From Geodermatophilus aquaeductus (GTDB taxonomy: Bacteria > Actinomycetota > Actinomycetes > Mycobacteriales > Geodermatophilaceae): a DNA stretch of 64,000 nt. The notes under the pieces are model-generated. The model was not told the DNA's origin. It searched no databases and saw nothing but the letters and a program-made list of their open reading frames with translations. Location: positions 124,001 to 188,000 of the forward strand of contig NZ_FXTJ01000003.1 of the NCBI RefSeq assembly GCF_900182545.1, in the 5' to 3' direction. This document shows, piece by piece, positions 30,256-37,344 of the stretch; position 1 is the first letter of the stretch; the number at the start of each line of letters is the position of its first letter. Made by a program: the position numbers and the translations under genes.

Positions 30256-30729
30256 TCACCGCCAGAGCGGCACCCACCCCGGCACCCAGTCGGGCACGCC
30301 CATCACGTGCAGCACGACCACCAGGACGCCGTAGACGAAGGCCGCCGTCAGCGCGCCGATGCCCAGCCGCATCCAGACCGGCTGGCGGCCGAGCCAGTCG
30401 GTCCAGGCCTTGACGTTGCGCTTGGTGTACTCCAGCAGCCGCTCGGCCCAGGTGAACTCCGAGGCGAGGACGAACAGGCCGGCGATGACGGTGAGCCAGC
30501 CGGGGCCGGGCAGCGGGATGGTGACCAGGCCGACGGCGACGATCAGCCCGCCGACGATGCCCACGACGACGCGGTAGGCGTGGTCGAGCGAGCGGCGGGC
30601 GCCCAGGCGCCGCCGCCAGCCGGTGTCGGCGATCCGCTCGCGCAGGCTGTGGTGCCCGTCGCTCGCGTACTGCTCCCGCCGCTCCTCCGCGGTCGGTCGT
30701 GCCCTCCGCTCCCGAGGCGGCGGGGCCAC
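30256..30729 (-). CDS. TIGR02611-like (PGPGW) membrane protein
   Basis: A 157-residue protein with a basic N-terminal cytoplasmic half and three hydrophobic segments. The diagnostic IPLPGPGWLTVIAGLFVLASEF motif is present, then a second membrane pair near WMRLGIGALTAAFVYGVLVVVLHV. Function of this actinobacterial family is unknown. GTG 30729 has AGGA upstream and starts 15 bases after the anti-sigma stop, so it may be the third gene of the sigma operon. Confidence 0.82.
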   Translation of the reverse strand: MAPPPRERRARPTAEERREQYASDGHHSLRERIADTGWRRRLGARRSLDHAYRVVVGIVGGLIVAVGLVTIPLPGPGWLTVIAGLFVLASEFTWAERLLEYTKRNVKAWTDWLGRQPVWMRLGIGALTAAFVYGVLVVVLHVMGVPDWVPGWVPLWR

Positions 30730-30743
30730 CGTGTCCTGTCCGC

Positions 30744-31658
30744 TCAGCTGGTCACCTGCCCGCTCGCCACCACGTCCGTCGGTCCCGACGGCATCTGCCG
30801 ACCGGGCTCGATGCTGATCGCGTAGGCCGCGTAGCCGTCCAGCCCGGTCGAGGCGGAGCCTACGGTCCGGAGGTCGGTCTGTGGGGAGACGACGTCGAAG
30901 GTGCCGAGCGCCACCGGCGTGTCCTCGGCCATCCCCCACACCACGTACACGCTGTCGCTGCTGTCGTTGACCCGCAGGCCGTCCGCGACGACCTGCAGCT
31001 GCCCCTCGCGGGCGACGACGGTGGCCACGTGCTCGCCGTCGCCGTCGCGGTAGACGGGCGCGATGGCCGCCCGGCCCGGCTGCAGCAGCGCGTCGAGGAC
31101 CTCCGCCCGCTCGGTGGCGACCGCCTGCGCGTCGTCGCGGGCGGAGCTGAGCACGACGTTCCACGTCCCCAGCGCCAGGATCGCGGCCACGGCGGCGGCG
31201 ACGAGGGCGTTGGGCAGCACCCGGCGCCACGCGGTCCGCGCGGCCGGGTCGGGCACCGGGACCGGGACCGGCGGCTCGTACCGGGGGAAGCCGGTGGCCG
31301 CGGGCACGTCGGTGCGCCGGCGCCCGCCGGACGCTGCAGTGGCGCCGGACGGCCGCGCGGCGGGGAGGTCGGCGGCGGGCTCGGCGGCGGGCTCGGCGCC
31401 GGGCGGGGGCGGCAGCTGCTCGGTCTGCTCGACGGCGGCGCGCAGCCGGTCGCGCAGCCCCTCGCTCGGCTCGGCCTGCGGCAGGTCGCCGGCCAGCGCC
31501 GCCATCACCTCGGAGGTCTCGGCGACGGTCCGGGTGCAGCGGGGGCAGCCAGGCAGGTGGGCGCCGAAGAGCGCCTCGTCCTCCGGCTCGAGCGCGTGCA
31601 GCGCCCAGCCGACGGCGAGCTCGTCGTAGGGCTCGTGGTCGTCGTGGCGGGGGTTCAC
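30744..31658 (-). CDS. Anti-sigma factor, RskA-like
   Basis: A 304-residue membrane anti-sigma factor. The N-terminal cytoplasmic sigma-binding domain holds a zinc-type H-x3-C-x2-C (H34, C38, C41 in HLPGCPRC); a Pro/Ala-rich linker (70-140), one TM helix (about 147-168) and an extracytoplasmic RskA-type beta domain (VYVVWGMAEDTPVALGTFDV) follow. Members hold their ECF sigma factor until regulated proteolysis. GTG 31658 overlaps the sigma stop (GTGA), the usual sigma-then-anti-sigma order. Confidence 0.92.
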   Translation of the reverse strand: MNPRHDDHEPYDELAVGWALHALEPEDEALFGAHLPGCPRCTRTVAETSEVMAALAGDLPQAEPSEGLRDRLRAAVEQTEQLPPPPGAEPAAEPAADLPAARPSGATAASGGRRRTDVPAATGFPRYEPPVPVPVPDPAARTAWRRVLPNALVAAAVAAILALGTWNVVLSSARDDAQAVATERAEVLDALLQPGRAAIAPVYRDGDGEHVATVVAREGQLQVVADGLRVNDSSDSVYVVWGMAEDTPVALGTFDVVSPQTDLRTVGSASTGLDGYAAYAISIEPGRQMPSGPTDVVASGQVTS

Positions 31659-32305
31659 CGGGCTCCTCCGTCGACCGCGGCGGGGCCGCTGAGCGCGCCG
31701 CCGGCGGTGCCCCCGGCGACGCCGCCGAGCTCCTCCTTGAGCCGGCGCATCCCGGCGAGCATGCGGGTCTTGACCGTGCCGAGCGGCGCGCGGGTCAGGG
31801 CGGCGACCTCGCGCTGGGTGTAGCCGCCGTAGTAGGCGAGGGTCAGCGCCTCGCGCTGGGCGTCGGGCAGCGTGCCGAGGGCGGTGCGCACCCGCTCGGC
31901 CACCAGCCGGGTCCAGGCGTCGTCCTCGACGTCGCGGGCGCTCGTGGGCGCGCTGAGCACGAGGTCGTCCTCGGCGCGGCCCTGACGGCGGCGGTGGGAC
32001 TCCTCGCGGCGGACGGCGTCGACGGCCTTGTGGTGCACCATCGCCATCAGCCAGGACGCGAAGCTGCCGCGGGCGCCGTCGTAGGCGTACGGGTCGCGCC
32101 AGACGGTGAGGAAGACGTCCTGGACGACGTCCTCGGCGAGGGTGTCGTCGGAGAGGATCCGGCGGGCCAGCGAGAAAGCGGGCCGACGGAAGCGGTCGTA
32201 GAGGTCGTCGACGGCGCCCCGCTCGCCGGCGCGGACGCGGGCGATCAGGTCCGCGTCACCGGAGTCGCCCTCCGGACGTCGTGCCGGCCGCGTCACGGCT
32301 CCCAT
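31655..32305 (-). CDS. ECF RNA polymerase sigma factor, SigK-like
   Basis: A 216-residue group 4 sigma factor. Region 2 spans DLYDRFRRPAFSLARRIL...AEDVVQDVFLTVWRD, including the -10 recognition helix; region 4 is LPDAQREALTLAYYGGYTQREVAALTRAPLGTVKTRMLAGMRRL. It pairs with the downstream RskA-like anti-sigma, so SigK type is likely, but the regulon is unknown. ATG 32305 is used; the GTG three codons later is possible, with GGGAG before it. A C-terminal Gly/Ala tail follows region 4. Confidence 0.92.
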   Translation of the reverse strand: MGAVTRPARRPEGDSGDADLIARVRAGERGAVDDLYDRFRRPAFSLARRILSDDTLAEDVVQDVFLTVWRDPYAYDGARGSFASWLMAMVHHKAVDAVRREESHRRRQGRAEDDLVLSAPTSARDVEDDAWTRLVAERVRTALGTLPDAQREALTLAYYGGYTQREVAALTRAPLGTVKTRMLAGMRRLKEELGGVAGGTAGGALSGPAAVDGGAR

Positions 32306-32498
32306 CGTCACACGTACCGTTCGCCACAGGGAGGCGTCACGGTTCACCACGCCGGGTAGTGCACCCCGTCGAGGCACCCGGACCGGTCGAGCAGACGGCC
32401 ACCGGCGACCTCACCCCCGCACGGGCGACACGCCCGGAGACCGGTCGGCGCAACATCCGGCCGATCCGGTCGTTCTACGGAACATGGAACGAGGCGAC

Positions 32499-32948
32499 AT
32501 GGCACACCGCTCCTCCCCCGGGTACACCGTCCCCACGACGCTGTACCTGGTCGGGCCCACCTCCTGGACCGAGGTGCCCGCCGCCCTCTCCTACGCGGTG
32601 TCCGACCCGTTCGCGGTGCGGATCGGCTTCGGCGACGCCGGCGAGCCGGTCGACGACGGCATCACCTGGCTGCTGGGGCGTGAGCTGCTGGCCGCCGGGC
32701 TCGAGCGGCCGGCCGGCGACGGCGACGTGCGGATCTGGCCGGCGCGCACCAGTGGCGACGTCCTCTACCTGCACCTGCGCGCTCCCTCGGGCGAGGCGCT
32801 CTTCGAGCTGTCCCGCGCCACGGTGGCCGCCTTCCTGCAGCGCACCGAGGAGCTCGTGCCCTCCGGGCAGGAGACGGCAGCCCTCGACGTCGACGACGAG
32901 CTGGCCGCGCTGCTCTCCGGCGGCGGCGCCGACCCCGGGGCGCGCTGA
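32499..32948 (+). CDS. SsgA-family sporulation/cell-division regulator
   Basis: A 149-residue SsgA-like protein (SALP). Conserved blocks: LSYAVSDPFAVRIGF, ITWLLGRELLAAGLERPAGDGDVRIWPA and the Leu-rich FELSRATVAAFLQRTEELVPSGQE. In Streptomyces these proteins recruit FtsZ and control septation and spore-wall remodelling; in non-streptomycetes a general cell-division role is inferred. ATG 32499 with GAGG upstream is preferred over the ATG five codons earlier. It is divergent from the sigma gene, with 190 bases shared for promoters. Confidence 0.9.
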   Translation: MAHRSSPGYTVPTTLYLVGPTSWTEVPAALSYAVSDPFAVRIGFGDAGEPVDDGITWLLGRELLAAGLERPAGDGDVRIWPARTSGDVLYLHLRAPSGEALFELSRATVAAFLQRTEELVPSGQETAALDVDDELAALLSGGGADPGAR

Positions 32949-33041
32949 CCCCGCGGGGGGACCCCCCGTGAAACCCCCTGCAGAGGTCGGGTATCGTTCT
33001 CCCTGCACGACAGCGACACGGCAAGACAGCAGGACAGCAAC

Positions 33042-33114
33042 GCGGACGTGGCTCAGTTGGTAGAGCATCACCTTGCCAAGGTGAGGGTCGCGGGTTCGAA
33101 TCCCGTCGTCCGCT
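33042..33114 (+). tRNA. tRNA-Gly (GCC)
   Basis: 73-nt cloverleaf: acceptor GCGGACG/CGTCCGC, D arm GGCTCAGTTGGTAGAGC, anticodon stem TCACC/GGTGA with loop TTGCCAA (GCC), T arm CGGGTTCGAATCCCG. First of a Gly-Cys-Val cluster also seen in other actinobacteria. Confidence 0.96.
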
Positions 33115-33157
33115 CGGGACCTCGGGCGCTGGTCGCGAGACCGGCGCCCGTGTGTGC

Positions 33158-33228
33158 GGTGGAGTGGCCGAGAGGCGAGGCAACGGCCTGCAAAGCCGTC
33201 TACACGGGTTCAAATCCCGTCTCCACCT
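33158..33228 (+). tRNA. tRNA-Cys (GCA)
   Basis: 71-nt cloverleaf: acceptor GGTGGAG/CTCCACC with discriminator T (U73, the cysteine identity element), anticodon stem ACGGC/GCCGT with loop CTGCAAA (GCA), T arm CGGGTTCAAATCCCG. Confidence 0.95.
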
Positions 33229-33277
33229 CGCCTCCTCGCGAAGCGCGGTGGAGCGGGCCGGTCGGATGACCGGACTC

Positions 33278-33349
33278 GGGCGATTGGCTCAGTGGTAGAG
33301 CGCTACCTTGACACGGTAGAGGTCACTGGTTCGAACCCAGTATCGCCCA
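33278..33349 (+). tRNA. tRNA-Val (GAC)
   Basis: 72-nt cloverleaf: acceptor GGGCGAT/ATCGCCC, discriminator A, anticodon stem CTACC/GGTAG with loop TTGACAC (GAC, reads GUC/GUU), T arm CTGGTTCGAACCCAG. CCA is encoded at 33350-33352. It matches the minus-strand tRNA-Val(CAC) at about 67 of 72 positions. Confidence 0.96.
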
Positions 33350-33359
33350 CCAGCACGCA

Positions 33360-33388
33360 GAGCCCCGGACCCCAGCGGTCCGGGGCTC
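33360..33388 (+). terminator. Terminator after the tRNA cluster
   Basis: A perfect 12-bp stem (GAGCCCCGGACC / GGTCCGGGGCTC) with a 5-base loop begins eleven bases after the tRNA. It can serve both the tRNA cluster and the convergent coaE. Confidence 0.8.
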
Positions 33389-33423
33389 TCGTCATCTCCG
33401 GGGCCGCGTCCCCTGCCGCGGGG

Positions 33424-34029
33424 TCAGCCCCGCCCGCCTCCCGCCGGCGCCACGTGCTCGGCCCAGAAGCGCTCCACCTGACCGGCCAGGTCCTCGGGGG
33501 CGCCGCTGTTGTCCAGGACGACGTCGGCCACGGCCCGCCGCTGCTCGTCGGTGGCCTGGGCGGCGATGCGGGCCCGGGCGTCCTCCTCGGACAGCCCGCG
33601 CAGCCCCAGGCGCGCCACCCGCGTCTCCAGGTCGGCCTCGACGACGAGCACGAGGTCGTGCGCGCCGGCCTGGCCGGTCTCCACCAGCAGCGGCACGTCC
33701 TGCACGACGACGGCGTCGGCCGGGGCGGCGCCGATGAGCTCCTGCGCCCGGGCCCGCACCAGCGGGTGGACGATGCCGTCCAGCCGGGCCCGCGCCTCGG
33801 GGTCGGCGAAGACGATCGAGGCCAGCGCCGGACGGTCCAGCGCCCCCTCGGCGGTCAGCACGCCGGGCCCGAACGCCGCCACGACGGCGGCCAGCCCCGG
33901 CGTGCCGGGCTCGACGACCTCCCGGGCGATCCGGTCGGCGTCGACGACCAGCGCTCCCCGGGCGGCCAGCAGCGCCGCCACCGTGCTCTTCCCCGACCCG
34001 ATCCCGCCGGTCAACCCGATGCGCAGCAC
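33424..34029 (-). CDS. coaE: Dephospho-CoA kinase
   Basis: A 201-residue P-loop kinase, last step of coenzyme A synthesis (ATP + dephospho-CoA). The P-loop [12 protein letters not shown] is at residues 5-16, [10 protein letters not shown] and the VQDVPLLVE lid region follow. GTG 34029 is fixed by homology (VLRIGLTGG) and by a TACCGT box six bases upstream. The C terminus ends normally; no second (UPF0157) domain as in mycobacterial CoaE. coaE next to rpsA and polA is a conserved actinobacterial order. Confidence 0.95.
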   Translation of the reverse strand: MLRIGLTGGIGSGKSTVAALLAARGALVVDADRIAREVVEPGTPGLAAVVAAFGPGVLTAEGALDRPALASIVFADPEARARLDGIVHPLVRARAQELIGAAPADAVVVQDVPLLVETGQAGAHDLVLVVEADLETRVARLGLRGLSEEDARARIAAQATDEQRRAVADVVLDNSGAPEDLAGQVERFWAEHVAPAGGGRG

Positions 34030-34035
34030 GTACGG

Positions 34036-34041
34036 ACGGTA
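34036..34041 (-). promoter_or_regulatory. -10 box of leaderless promoter for coaE
   Basis: TACCGT on the minus strand, six bases before GTG 34029. Confidence 0.55.
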
Positions 34042-34187
34042 ACGAGCACGCGGACCGCGGTCACGGACGGGTAACACCTGCCCGTCCAGCACGGCGCGCC
34101 GCTCCAGTCACACGCGCCCCTCCTCTTAACGTCCGCCTCGTCGGTTCCCCATGGAGGGGGACGCAGCCAGAGAGGCAGGCACTGACG

Positions 34188-34475
34188 ATGTCGCAGTCCC
34201 GTACCGCCGTCGTGACGGCCCCCGCCGGCCCCCGCACCCCGGGGCGGCACCGGGTGGAGCGTGCCGGCGGCATCCGGGTGGCCGACCTGCCTGCCGTCCG
34301 CGAGCGCCTCGCCCTGCAGTCGTCCACGCCCCTGCAGTCCGCGACGCCCTCGCGCCGCAGCGCCTTCCTGCGCTGGCTGCTCGACGCCGCCCCGGCCGGC
34401 CGCCACACCTGGCAGGCGCTGGCCGCCGCCGGTGGCCGCCCGCGCTCGGCGTTCGCGATCATCCTCAGCCTCTGA
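34188..34475 (+). CDS. Small hypothetical protein
   Basis: A 95-residue reading frame, basic in the first half and ending in a helical stretch with several Trp and Leu (SAFLRWLLDAAPAG, then GRPRSAFAIILSL). I recognise no family. It has a plausible gene setting: 158 bases from the divergent coaE and two hairpins directly after its stop. The ribosome-binding site is weak (GAGG lies about 15 bases upstream). It may be a real small gene or chance coding. Confidence 0.45.
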   Translation: MSQSRTAVVTAPAGPRTPGRHRVERAGGIRVADLPAVRERLALQSSTPLQSATPSRRSAFLRWLLDAAPAGRHTWQALAAAGGRPRSAFAIILSL

Positions 34476-34481
34476 GCCCGG

Positions 34482-34550
34482 CGGCCCTCCCGCGCGGAGG
34501 GCCGTCACAGACCGGGTGCCCGCCCGGACGGGGACGGCGGGCGGGCACCC
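34482..34550 (+). terminator. Two hairpins after the small hypothetical gene
   Basis: Stem 1, CGGCCCTCC/GGAGGGCCG (34482-34504); stem 2, 13 perfect pairs beginning GGGTGCCCGCCCG (34514-34550). No T tract follows either. They support transcription of the small gene at 34188. Confidence 0.6.
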
Positions 34551-34580
34551 CTCCCCTGCGCCCGCCGGTGCGGTGCGCGC

Positions 34581-34623
34581 ACGACAGAGGCCCAGGACCT
34601 CGCGGGTCCTGGGCCTCTGTCGT
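34581..34623. terminator. Strong bidirectional terminator between rpsA and the small gene
   Basis: A perfect 19-bp stem with a TCGCG loop (arms 34581-34599 and 34605-34623, starting ACGACAGAGGCCCAGGACC). It lies 30 bases after the rpsA stop (minus strand) and shares the ACGACAGAGGCC motif with other terminators here. Confidence 0.85.
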
Positions 34624-34653
34624 CGATCAGACCGTCAGCCGACGGTCAGCGGG

Positions 34654-36117
34654 TCACTCCCCGCCGGCGAGCTTCGCGCGCAGCGCGGCGAGCGCCTCGT
34701 CGCTGGCCAGCGTGCCGCCCGTGGCGGCCTCGGGGCCGGCCTCGACACCAGAGGTGTAGTTGCCCCCGGCAGCAGCCTCGGCGTCGGCCTCGCGGGCCGC
34801 GGCGATCTGCTTGCGGTGCGCCTCGAAGCGGGCCTGGGCCTCGGCGTACTGCCGCTCCCAGGTCTCGCGGGCCTCCTCGTAACCCTCGAGCCACTCGCCG
34901 GTGTCCGGGTCGAAGCCCTCGGGGTAGATGTAGTTGCCCTGCTCGTCGTAGGACGCGGCCATGCCGTAGGCGGCGGGGTCGAACTGCTCCTCGTCGCCGA
35001 TGACGCCCTCGTTGGCCTGCTTGAGCGACAGCGAGATGCGACGGCGGTCGAGGTCGATGTCGATGACCTTGACGAGGATCTCGTCGCCGACCTGCACGAC
35101 CTGCTCCGGGATCTCCACGTGGCGCTCGGCCAGCTCGGAGATGTGGACCAGGCCCTCGATGCCCTCGTCGACCCGGACGAACGCACCGAAGGGCACCAGC
35201 TTGGTGACCTTGCCCGGCACGACCTGGCCGATCTGGTGGGTGCGGGCGAACTGACGCCACGGGTCCTCCTGCGTCGCCTTCAGCGACAGGGAGACCCGCT
35301 CGCGGTCGAGGTCGACGTCGAGGACCTCGACGGTGACCTCCTGGCCCACCTCGACGACCTCGGAGGGGTGGTCGATGTGCTTCCAGGACAGCTCGGAGAC
35401 GTGCACGAGGCCGTCCACGCCACCCAGGTCGACGAACGCGCCGAAGTTGACGATCGAGGAGACGACGCCGGTGCGCACCTGACCGCGGGCGAGCTTGTTG
35501 AGGAACTCGCTGCGGACCTCGGACTGCGTCTGCTCCAGCCACTGCCGGCGGGAGAGGACGACGTTGTTGCGGTTCTTGTCGAGCTCGATGATCTTCGCCT
35601 CGAGCTCGCGGCCCACGTAGGGCTGCAGGTCGCGGACGCGGCGCATCTCGACCAGCGAGGCGGGGAGGAACCCGCGCAGGCCGATGTCGAGGATGAGACC
35701 GCCCTTGACGACCTCGATGACGGTGCCGGTGACGACCTCGTCGGCTTCCTTCTTGGCCTCGATCGTGCCCCAGGCGCGCTCGTACTGGGCGCGCTTCTTG
35801 GACAGGATCAGCCGGCCCTCCTTGTCCTCCTTCTGGAGGACGAGGGCTTCCACCTCGTCGCCGACCTTGACGACCTCGTTGGGGTCGACGTCGTGCTTGA
35901 TGGACAGCTCACGCGAGGGGATGACGCCCTCGGTCTTGTAGCCGATGTCCAGCAGCACCTCGTCCCGGTCGACCTTGACGATGACGCCTTCGACGATGTC
36001 GCCGTCGTTGAAGTACTTGATCGTCTGGTCGATCGCGGCGAGGAAGTCCTCGGCGGTGCCGATGTCGTTCACCGCGATCACGGGGGTGCTGTCAGGACGG
36101 ACCTGGGTGGAGGTCAT
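34654..36117 (-). CDS. rpsA: 30S ribosomal protein S1
   Basis: A 487-residue S1 of the actinobacterial type with four S1 (OB-fold) RNA-binding repeats: [59 protein letters not shown] and [23 protein letters not shown]. It ends in an acidic, Ala-rich tail without a fifth or sixth repeat (E. coli has six). It brings mRNA to the 30S subunit. ATG 36117 (MTSTQVRPD) is chosen; the longer ORF to 36279 is leader sequence. The 214-base upstream gap is shared with the divergent methyltransferase. Confidence 0.97.
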   Translation of the reverse strand: MTSTQVRPDSTPVIAVNDIGTAEDFLAAIDQTIKYFNDGDIVEGVIVKVDRDEVLLDIGYKTEGVIPSRELSIKHDVDPNEVVKVGDEVEALVLQKEDKEGRLILSKKRAQYERAWGTIEAKKEADEVVTGTVIEVVKGGLILDIGLRGFLPASLVEMRRVRDLQPYVGRELEAKIIELDKNRNNVVLSRRQWLEQTQSEVRSEFLNKLARGQVRTGVVSSIVNFGAFVDLGGVDGLVHVSELSWKHIDHPSEVVEVGQEVTVEVLDVDLDRERVSLSLKATQEDPWRQFARTHQIGQVVPGKVTKLVPFGAFVRVDEGIEGLVHISELAERHVEIPEQVVQVGDEILVKVIDIDLDRRRISLSLKQANEGVIGDEEQFDPAAYGMAASYDEQGNYIYPEGFDPDTGEWLEGYEEARETWERQYAEAQARFEAHRKQIAAAREADAEAAAGGNYTSGVEAGPEAATGGTLASDEALAALRAKLAGGE

Positions 36118-36331
36118 GTGGTCGAGTGCTCCGGACGGGGGGTGCGTAGGGACGGGGGTACCGCGGCCGGGTGACCGCGGGAGCGGGGAGAGCCGGCGCG
36201 CGCCGATCCCTTGCGGGTACAGCACTGACAGACCTCTGGCGCATTCCCATGGTACGGACGCGCGCGCACCCGGGTCCACCTGGGTGGGTGACCTCTGACG
36301 GGCACCCCCGGCGTGTCACGCTGGGCGTGTC

Positions 36332-37171
36332 ATGACCCCGCCGCCCGAGCTCCCCCTCGGCCCCGACGGCTACCCCGCCGCCGGCGGCGTCGAGCGCCGG
36401 CCGGCCGGCACGGCGGAGTCCGCGCGCGCCAACCGCGGCTGGTGGGACGCCGCCGCACCGGCCTACCTCGCCGAGCACGGCGAGGACCTGGGCGACGTCG
36501 ACTTCCTGTGGTGCCCGGAGGGTCTGCGCGAGGCCGACGCCCGCCTGCTGGGCGACGTCGCCGGCCGCCGGGTGCTCGAGGTCGGCTGCGGGTCGGCGCC
36601 GTGCGCGCGGTGGCTGCGCCGGGCCGGGGCCGACGTCGTGGCGCTGGACCTCTCCGGCGGGATGCTCGCCCGTGCCGCGGAGCTCAACCGGTCCACCGGC
36701 GTCGCGGTGCCGCTGCTCCAGGGCGACGTCGGCGCGCTGCCCCTGGCCGACGCCTCCGTCGACGTCGTCTGCTCGGCGTTCGGCGGGCTGCCGTTCGTGG
36801 CCGACATCGAGGGCGCACTGCGCGAGGTGGCGCGGGTGCTGCGCCCGGGCGGGCGGTTCGCCGCGTCGGTCAACCACCCGTTCCGCTGGCCGCTGCCGGA
36901 CTCCCCCGACCCCGCGGACCTGCGGGTGGTCTCGTCCTACTTCGACCGGCGGCCGTACGTGGAGACCGACGGCGAGGGCCGGACCGTCTACGTCGAGCAC
37001 CACCGCACGGTCGGCGACTGGGTGCGGGCCGTGGTCGGCGCGGGCCTGGTCCTCGACGACCTGGTGGAGCCGGAGTGGACGCCCGGCCGCACCCAGGAGT
37101 GGGGCCAGTGGTCCCCGGCCCGCGGCGCACTGGTGCCGGGGACGATGGTGCTGGTCGCCCACCGACCCTGA
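36332..37171 (+). CDS. Class I SAM-dependent methyltransferase
   Basis: A 279-residue methyltransferase. Motif I is RVLEVGCGSAPCA, motif II VVALDLSGGML, motif III LQGDVGALPLADASVDVV, and VLRPGGRFAASVNHPFRWPLPDSP is the post-motif. The family resembles UbiE/MenG-like small-molecule methyltransferases found next to rpsA in actinobacteria; the substrate is unknown. The usual start ATG 36332 follows rpsA's divergent promoter region. Confidence 0.9.
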   Translation: MTPPPELPLGPDGYPAAGGVERRPAGTAESARANRGWWDAAAPAYLAEHGEDLGDVDFLWCPEGLREADARLLGDVAGRRVLEVGCGSAPCARWLRRAGADVVALDLSGGMLARAAELNRSTGVAVPLLQGDVGALPLADASVDVVCSAFGGLPFVADIEGALREVARVLRPGGRFAASVNHPFRWPLPDSPDPADLRVVSSYFDRRPYVETDGEGRTVYVEHHRTVGDWVRAVVGAGLVLDDLVEPEWTPGRTQEWGQWSPARGALVPGTMVLVAHRP

Positions 37172-37226
37172 GGCTGCGGCGTCCCGGCCCGTGGTTCGTG
37201 CGCTCCGGACGTGGAGCAGGGCCGAC

Positions 37227-37298
37227 CGGACCTGACGACTGCAGGGAAGTTGCCGTCCGGCGACCTGATCGGACAACAACTTCGCCGCAGTCGGGTCC
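37227..37298. repeat. Long imperfect palindrome between convergent genes
   Basis: Core arms 37237-37260 and 37269-37292 pair at about 19-20 of 24 positions (ACTGC..G.GAAGTTG..GTCCG). Outer bases CGGACC/GGTCCG extend the stem to about 30 bp with a small bulge. It lies between the methyltransferase stop and the polA terminator. Like the element at 225-302 it is unlike a simple terminator; a dispersed palindromic element is possible. Confidence 0.7.
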
Positions 37299-37310
37299 GC
37301 ATCCCGCGAG

Positions 37311-37341
37311 GACCCTGACCCTCCGGTCGAGGGTGAGGGTC
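37311..37341. terminator. Hairpin terminator at the polA 3' end
   Basis: GACCCTGACCCTC pairs with GAGGGTGAGGGTC (12 of 13) around a 5-base loop, four bases from the polA stop on the minus strand. Confidence 0.7.
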
Positions 37342-37344
37342 TGC

